This document shows positions 55,408 through 60,122 of a DNA stretch of 60,122 nucleotides, one piece after another. Origin of the DNA: Algoriphagus sp. Its GTDB lineage: Bacteria > Bacteroidota > Bacteroidia > Cytophagales > Cyclobacteriaceae. The stretch lies in the NCBI RefSeq assembly GCF_029254265.1, contig NZ_JAQWXX010000097.1, positions 1 to 60,122 of the forward strand. The letters run 5' to 3'. The first letter of the stretch is position 1. Every line of letters begins with the position of its first letter. A program made the translations under genes and the position numbers. The notes under the pieces were generated by a model that saw only the letters and a list, made by a program, of their open reading frames with translations, searched no databases and was not told the DNA's origin.

Positions 55408-55708
55408 GATAATTTTAATAGGATTAGCACTTTTAGCAGGAATAGGTCTGGGATTTATTTTCTTCGGTGGTTTATGGTGGACTGTCAAAATCGCTACCAA
55501 CTCAAAAAAACCTGCTTTATGGTTTTTAGGGAGCTTGGCTTTTCGCTTAACACTTGTTTTGGCAGGGTTTTATATAATCGGAGTTGGAGATTTAATACGA
55601 TTGGTAAGTTGTTTCACTGGTTTTTTTATAGCCCGGTTTTTAGTCATTCACTTGACCAAAGCATACGATTTGAGGAATCAAAAAGAAGAAACTACTCATG
55701 AAGCTTAG
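55400..55708 (+). CDS. atpR: N-ATPase subunit AtpR
   Basis: A 102-residue protein with three membrane segments (about 2-25, 34-56 and 64-82). Small three-helix AtpR proteins occur only with N-type ATPases, which makes this gene diagnostic for the operon type. An Arg in the third-helix region (FIARFLVI) is a candidate for pairing with the c-subunit Glu, by family knowledge. Overlaps atpQ by 8 and atpB by 11 bases. Confidence 0.85.
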   Translation: MNEIILIGLALLAGIGLGFIFFGGLWWTVKIATNSKKPALWFLGSLAFRLTLVLAGFYIIGVGDLIRLVSCFTGFFIARFLVIHLTKAYDLRNQKEETTHEA

Positions 55709-56405
55709 TCCTGACGAAACTATATTTTGGGAATATGGATTTCTCACCATCAACCTTACCCTAGTGACTACTTGGGGAATAATGTTGTTGCTGGTAATCA
55801 GCTCAATTTTGATCACAAGGAGATTAAAAACAGATATACAGATTTCCAGATGGCAGTGCATGCTTGAAATTATTGTGACAGGAATTAATAGTCAAATCAA
55901 GGAAGTAGGCATAGCAAAGCCCGAGAAGTACATTGGCTTTATCGGCACCTTGTTCTTGTTTATCCTGGTTTCGAATCTATTGATTATTATTCCTTGGTAT
56001 TCACCCCCAACTGGTTCACTATCAACGACTGGAGCATTGGCTATTTCAGTGCTTTTGGCTGTTCCCTTTTTTGGGATAAGTGAGAGTGGCTTAAAGGCTT
56101 ATTTGAAAACCTACTTGTCTCCCTCTTTTATCATGTTACCATTTAACATCATAGGTGAACTTTCAAGGACTATTGCACTGACTATACGCTTATTCGGAAA
56201 TATCATGAGTGGTGGATTGATTGTTGCAGTTTTACTGAGCGTAGCGCCTTTTATTTTCCCGGTTATTATGACTGTACTAGGTTTATTAACAGGGACAGTA
56301 CAAGCTTATATATTTAGTATTCTAGCAACAGTATACATCGCTGCGGCGGTGAGTGAAAAAAGAAAAAAAACAACAACTAAACTAAAGGAGGTAAAAAATG
56401 GATAG
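55698..56405 (+). CDS. atpB: N-ATPase subunit a
   Basis: A 235-residue membrane protein with the subunit-a signature IGELSRTIALTIRLFGNIMSG; Arg164 is the essential rotor-facing Arg. Five or six membrane segments are visible. It forms the ion half-channels. It overlaps atpR and atpE. Confidence 0.95.
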   Translation: MKLSPDETIFWEYGFLTINLTLVTTWGIMLLLVISSILITRRLKTDIQISRWQCMLEIIVTGINSQIKEVGIAKPEKYIGFIGTLFLFILVSNLLIIIPWYSPPTGSLSTTGALAISVLLAVPFFGISESGLKAYLKTYLSPSFIMLPFNIIGELSRTIALTIRLFGNIMSGGLIVAVLLSVAPFIFPVIMTVLGLLTGTVQAYIFSILATVYIAAAVSEKRKKTTTKLKEVKNG

Positions 56406-56667
56406 TATCACAATTATTGGAATTGTCTCGATTATCATGGCTGGACTTACAATCGCTATTGGAAGTATATTTCCAGCTATATCAGAAGGTAGAGCAGTTT
56501 CAACAGCTTTACATTCAATTGCGCAGCAGCCTGATGCAGCACCTACAATTACCCGAACTCTATTCGTAGGACTGGCGATGGTGGAGTCCACAGCAATCTA
56601 TTGTTTTGTGGTTTCTATGATTCTCATTTTTGCCAATCCATTTTGGAATCATGTTACTGCACTTTAA
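56398..56667 (+). CDS. atpE: N-ATPase subunit c (double-carboxylate ion site)
   Basis: An 89-residue two-helix hairpin protein. The second helix has Glu63 in MVESTAIY, and the first helix has Glu30 in PAISEGRA where proton- or sodium-type c subunits usually have Gln or another residue. The pair of Glu plus the V-E-S-T set is the N-ATPase pattern. In characterised examples such a site has been discussed as Na+ or H+ binding; which one applies here is not settled by sequence. Confidence 0.95.
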   Translation: MDSITIIGIVSIIMAGLTIAIGSIFPAISEGRAVSTALHSIAQQPDAAPTITRTLFVGLAMVESTAIYCFVVSMILIFANPFWNHVTAL

Positions 56668-56676
56668 TTCGAAACG

Positions 56677-57450
56677 ATGGAAATAAACTGGTTTACATTA
56701 GTCGCTCAAATTTTCAACTTTTTCCTTTTAGTGTGGCTACTAAAACGGTTTTTATACAAACCGATATTAGATGCTATTGAAAAACGGGAGCGTAAAATCT
56801 TAGACCAATTGAATGATGCTGAGGCTAGCAAAGCGGAAGCTCTTAAACAGCAGGAAGAGTATAAAAAGAAAAATACAGCCTTTGATATAGAGAAAAAAGA
56901 ACTTATGAATACTGCGATTTCTGAATCTAAAGAAATGCAGACTAAACTTCTGGAAAAAGCTAGAGAAGAGGCGGAAGCTTTGAAAGATCATTTAGAAAAA
57001 ACTGAAAAAGAAAAACAGAATAATCGAGAAGCGACTCTTTCCCACAAGATTAAGCAAGAAGTATTTGCCATTTCCAGAAAAACGCTCGCTGATCTTGCTT
57101 CGGTAAGTTTAGAAGAACAAGCTACAGCTGTGTTCATTAAGCGCTTAAAATCCCTAAAAGGGGATGAATTAAATCAATTTAAGAGTGCTTTTAAAAGTGG
57201 TAAAATCACTTTGCGAAGTGCTTTTAAGCTTTCTGATCTTCAATTGAAACAAATAGAAAAAGAAGTCAATGAATTGCTTGAAAAGAAATTAGACTTTTCG
57301 GTTGAAATTTCTCCTGATTTGATTGGAGGTATCGAGATAAGTACTTCAGATTATAAGCTAGCCTGGTCCATTTCAGGTTATCTTAAGGATTTGGAAGAGC
57401 GAGCTTTTGAAAAAGAAATTGTTAAAAAATCAGGTGTTACCTCTTCCTAA
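56677..57450 (+). CDS. atpF: N-ATPase subunit b (long form)
   Basis: A 257-residue protein with one N-terminal membrane segment (about 5-22, LVAQIFNFFLLVWLLKRFLYKP) and a long charged coiled coil. It is clearly longer than housekeeping b subunits (~160). Residues about 130-257 have a delta-like look (FAISRKTLADLASVSLEEQAT.., LIGGIEI), which may replace the delta subunit that is absent from this operon. Confidence 0.92.
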   Translation: MEINWFTLVAQIFNFFLLVWLLKRFLYKPILDAIEKRERKILDQLNDAEASKAEALKQQEEYKKKNTAFDIEKKELMNTAISESKEMQTKLLEKAREEAEALKDHLEKTEKEKQNNREATLSHKIKQEVFAISRKTLADLASVSLEEQATAVFIKRLKSLKGDELNQFKSAFKSGKITLRSAFKLSDLQLKQIEKEVNELLEKKLDFSVEISPDLIGGIEISTSDYKLAWSISGYLKDLEERAFEKEIVKKSGVTSS

Positions 57451-57453
57451 GCT

Positions 57454-58998
57454 ATGTCTAAAAAAGAAATAGATACCAGCCTACTAAACACTTTCAAACA
57501 ACTCGAAGAAATCAGAGGAAATCATGAATTTTCATTTTCCCCTCGTGAAGTAGGAAACGTAGTAAGTGTATCGGCAGGGATAGTAAAAGTATCTGGACTT
57601 CCAGGAGTGGGTTTTGAAGAGTTGCTGATGTTTCCAGGTAATCTCTATGGCATAGCTTATAACATCGATGAAAATGAAATCGGGGTTATTCTCTTGGGTA
57701 ACGAATCTCTTCTAAACGTTGGTGACGAGGTAATACGTACCAAACGAGTAATGGACATCCCCGTAGGGGACTCACTGATCGGAAGAATTGTTGATCCTCT
57801 CGGTGAGCCTTTGGATGGAAAAAAGGAATTATTTGGAACCCTACGCTATCCCATAGAACGTCCCGCAACAGCGATCATGGATCGGGCAGCAGTTTCTGTT
57901 CCTTTGCAAACAGGATTAAAAGTGATAGATGCGTTGATCCCTATTGGTCGTGGGCAGAGAGAACTGATCTTAGGAGACCGACAGACCGGTAAATCCGCTA
58001 TTGCCCTTGATACTATTATCAATCAAAAAGGCAAAAATGTGATTTGTGTTTATTGTGCCATTGGTCAACGTGCAGCATCAGTCGCAAAAGTGGTTGCTCA
58101 ACTTAAGGAAAAAGGTGCTTTGGAATATACAGTTATCGTAGTGACTGAAGGAAATGATCCCCCTGGACTCAAGTATATTGCGCCTTATGCTGCTACCAGT
58201 ATTGCAGAATATTTTATGGAGCAAGGTCGTGATGCATTAATTATCTATGATGACCTCACCCACCATGCACGAGCCTATCGAGAGTTGTCACTTTTGCTAA
58301 GAAGACCACCGGGACGTGAGGCCTTTCCAGGCGACATTTTCTACATCCATTCCAGACTATTAGAGCGGGCTACACATTTAAGTGATGCTCTTGGTGGTGG
58401 TTCGTTGACGGCCTTGCCTATTATTGAGACAGAGGCTCAAAATATATCTGCGTATATCCCCACCAACTTGATTTCCATTACTGACGGTCAGATTTACCTT
58501 TCTCCAAAACTATTTGAATTGGGGATTTTGCCTGCGGTAGATGTTGGAAAATCGGTTTCAAGGGTAGGTGGAAAAGCACAGTTAAAGGGTTATCGGTCTA
58601 TTACAGGTAATCTTAAATTGGCATATTCTCAATTCGAGGAATTGGAAAACTATGCGCGTTTTGGTACTCGGTTGGATGAAGATACCAGAAAAACCATCGA
58701 GCATGGAAAACGCATTCGATCCTGGTTGATTCAGCAGGAATTACAACCCATGTCAGTTGCAGAGCAAATAATTGTACTTCTGGCATTAACAGGTAAGTTT
58801 TTTGATACGATACCGATTCATAAAGTTCAGGAAGCAGAGACACAGCTACAGAGAAGTAGCACAGATCTTCCGACAGAAGTACTAGGACGGCTAAATTCAA
58901 ATGAAAAACTAAGCGAAGCAGACAGGAAAATCATTTTGGAACTGGTTGAAAAAGTCATTTCGCCATTTCAGGAAAAACCTGATGAAACTTCTAACTAA
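57454..58998 (+). CDS. atpA: N-ATPase alpha subunit
   Basis: A 514-residue F1 non-catalytic subunit. Walker A GDRQTGKS is at 174-181 and the arginine-finger region is in [21 protein letters not shown] sequence ([13 protein letters not shown]). It starts 4 bases after atpF and overlaps atpG by one base. Confidence 0.97.
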   Translation: MSKKEIDTSLLNTFKQLEEIRGNHEFSFSPREVGNVVSVSAGIVKVSGLPGVGFEELLMFPGNLYGIAYNIDENEIGVILLGNESLLNVGDEVIRTKRVMDIPVGDSLIGRIVDPLGEPLDGKKELFGTLRYPIERPATAIMDRAAVSVPLQTGLKVIDALIPIGRGQRELILGDRQTGKSAIALDTIINQKGKNVICVYCAIGQRAASVAKVVAQLKEKGALEYTVIVVTEGNDPPGLKYIAPYAATSIAEYFMEQGRDALIIYDDLTHHARAYRELSLLLRRPPGREAFPGDIFYIHSRLLERATHLSDALGGGSLTALPIIETEAQNISAYIPTNLISITDGQIYLSPKLFELGILPAVDVGKSVSRVGGKAQLKGYRSITGNLKLAYSQFEELENYARFGTRLDEDTRKTIEHGKRIRSWLIQQELQPMSVAEQIIVLLALTGKFFDTIPIHKVQEAETQLQRSSTDLPTEVLGRLNSNEKLSEADRKIILELVEKVISPFQEKPDETSN

Positions 58999-59873
58999 TG
59001 GAAACTTTAGCTCAGATCCGAAGAAAACTGGAAGGTGCAGAAGACCTTAAAACCGTCGTGCGAACGATGAAAGCCATGGCAGCTTCTAACATTGGGCAAT
59101 ATGAACAAGCAGGCAGAGCGCTAAGTGATTATTATCGGACAGTAGCCTTGGGTATAGTTGCCTATTTTCATGAAAGAGAAGAGCTGAAAAGAGTAAATAA
59201 AAAAAAGCATAAAGTTACATGTGCAATTGTTTTTGGCTCAGATCAAGGACTTGTTGGCCAGTTTAATAATACACTTACTGACTTTGTGAAATTAACTCTC
59301 AATAAGCTGGAAGGGGAAAAAATAATTTGGGCGATAGGCGACCGGATAAAAACCGTCTTGCTAGACCGAGGTTTCACGCTTAGAAACTTATTTCATGTTC
59401 CAAACTCTGTGGATGGAATTACTCCATTGGTCAGTCAAATTTTGCTCAGAAGTGAAGAAAGCATTAAGATAAATGAGGTGGATCAGATCTATATTTTCCA
59501 TAATCAACCAAACAATAGCGGCATAGGATATACACCTGTAAAACAGAAGTTATTGCCTTTGGATGAAGATTGGAAGTTGAATTTATCCGAACTAAAATGG
59601 CCAACCAAGATACCGCCTCAAGTCGCTGGTGGTGAAAAGGCTACTTTATTGGCATTGATCCATGAGTTTCTATTTGTCAGTCTCTATCGTGCCAGTGCGG
59701 AATCGTTGGCAAGTGAGAACGCAAGTAGATTGTTGGCCATGCAAAGGGCAGAAAAAAATATTGAAGAATTACTGGAAAATTTAAATCGCAAATATCATAG
59801 CATAAGACAGACTATGATTGATGAAGAACTTTTTGATGTGATATCGGGCTTCGAGGCGCTTAAAAAGAAGTAA
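58998..59873 (+). CDS. atpG: N-ATPase gamma subunit
   Basis: A 291-residue central-stalk protein. Both terminal helices are typical: [30 protein letters not shown] at the start and SRLLAMQRAEKNIEELLENLNRKYHSIRQ near the end. It is the last gene of the operon; no delta subunit gene follows. The open region after it leads to a terminator. Confidence 0.95.
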   Translation: METLAQIRRKLEGAEDLKTVVRTMKAMAASNIGQYEQAGRALSDYYRTVALGIVAYFHEREELKRVNKKKHKVTCAIVFGSDQGLVGQFNNTLTDFVKLTLNKLEGEKIIWAIGDRIKTVLLDRGFTLRNLFHVPNSVDGITPLVSQILLRSEESIKINEVDQIYIFHNQPNNSGIGYTPVKQKLLPLDEDWKLNLSELKWPTKIPPQVAGGEKATLLALIHEFLFVSLYRASAESLASENASRLLAMQRAEKNIEELLENLNRKYHSIRQTMIDEELFDVISGFEALKKK

Positions 59874-59962
59874 CTGAATGAAAACAATCAAAAACCTCTT
59901 TTTGAATGACTCAAAATCAAATAGTTAAAAAAAGTATTGCAATAGAAATTAGAACTAGAAAC

Positions 59963-60001
59963 CAAAAAAATAACCCCGAGGAATTTCCCCGGGGTTAATT
60001 T
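59963..60001 (+). terminator. Terminator of the N-ATPase operon
   Basis: A stem TAACCCCG-A-GG (59971-59981) against CCCCGGGGTTA (59987-59997) with a 5-base loop and one mismatch, flanked by A7 on the left and an A/T-rich stretch on the right; possibly bidirectional. Confidence 0.85.
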
Positions 60002-60004
60002 AGT

Positions 60005-60122
60005 TGACTTGTCCTAGAATGAGTTTACGCAAACCGTAAACTATGAGTAGAGAAAAAACAAGAACAGGCGGTTCTTTAAGCCTTTCAGAGAGAGAGTCAA
60101 TGATTAAAGAATTTTTGACAGG
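60005..60122 (+). mobile_element. Possible left end of an insertion sequence with partial OrfA
   Basis: After the terminator, TGACTTGTCCTAGAATG looks like the terminal repeat of an IS3-type element. A perfect 7-base inverted repeat GTTTACG/CGTAAAC lies at 60023-60041. From the ATG at 60043 a frame stays open to the window end (26 codons, MSREKTRTGGSLSLSERES..), and its Ser/Arg-rich helical start would fit an HTH OrfA. The right end is outside the window, so this is tentative. Confidence 0.35.

Overview
The window looks like chromosome of a Bacteroidota bacterium, most likely of the Cytophagales (Cyclobacteriaceae, Algoriphagus-like). The signs are A+T-rich DNA with long intergenic gaps, a DUF6090 protein, a DUF5777 barrel, an OMP_b-brl-type TonB receptor, many exported proteins with signal peptides ending in ..AQ, two Cys-lipobox peptidases and a McrB-like protein with a HSSTYDL head. 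No rRNA, tRNA or CRISPR array is visible.

Layout. 1-1.0 kb: a minus-strand set of a single-domain response regulator, an exported protein and the start of a third gene. 1.3-9.1 kb: three tandem exported amidohydrolase paralogues (only the middle one keeps the metal-binding HxH), then a lipoprotein NlpC/P60 endopeptidase overlapping an M28 peptidase. 9.7-10.4 kb: a HepT/MntA toxin-antitoxin pair. 10.5-18.6 kb: an S8 lipoprotein protease, a WYL regulator, a GT-C glycosyltransferase-like protein and a Rieske/YceI/DUF5777 operon bracketed by a composite repeat. 19.1-22.6 kb: smc. 22.6-24.1 kb: a Y1 HUH transposase (RAYT-like) inside a dense field of REP-like hairpins, then an M28 lipoprotein peptidase. 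A broken second copy of the smc 3' end follows.

25.9-40.1 kb is an accessory, defence-island-like stretch. It holds a McrB-like GTPase with a DUF2357/PD-(D/E)XK partner, an HNH nuclease/soluble protein/DUF4407 membrane-protein operon, an exact 21-bp minisatellite, an exported esterase with a truncated copy, and a TIR-transmembrane-propeller protein. Three direct copies (one truncated) of a small SpoIIAA-like gene separate the modules. 40.2-52.9 kb returns to metabolic and envelope genes: sulfatase, front-end desaturase, CsbD-like protein, GNAT, SnoaL-like protein, TonB receptor, aldo/keto reductase, S9 peptidase and DUF6090 protein.

53.3-59.9 kb is a complete N-type ATPase operon, atpDCQRBEFAG, with the AtpQ and AtpR genes and no delta subunit. 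It is followed by a terminator and the start of what may be an insertion sequence.

Themes. Intergenic space is unusually rich in structured repeats (REP-like hairpins, GATAGCTATC palindromes, mosaic elements, tandem repeats). Four truncated genes all preserve the 3' part of the parent gene. Several cassettes are bracketed by direct repeats. The strongest candidates for something undescribed are the HNH/DUF4407 operon, the SpoIIAA-like gene used as a module separator, and the RAYT/REP field anchored on the smc 3' end.
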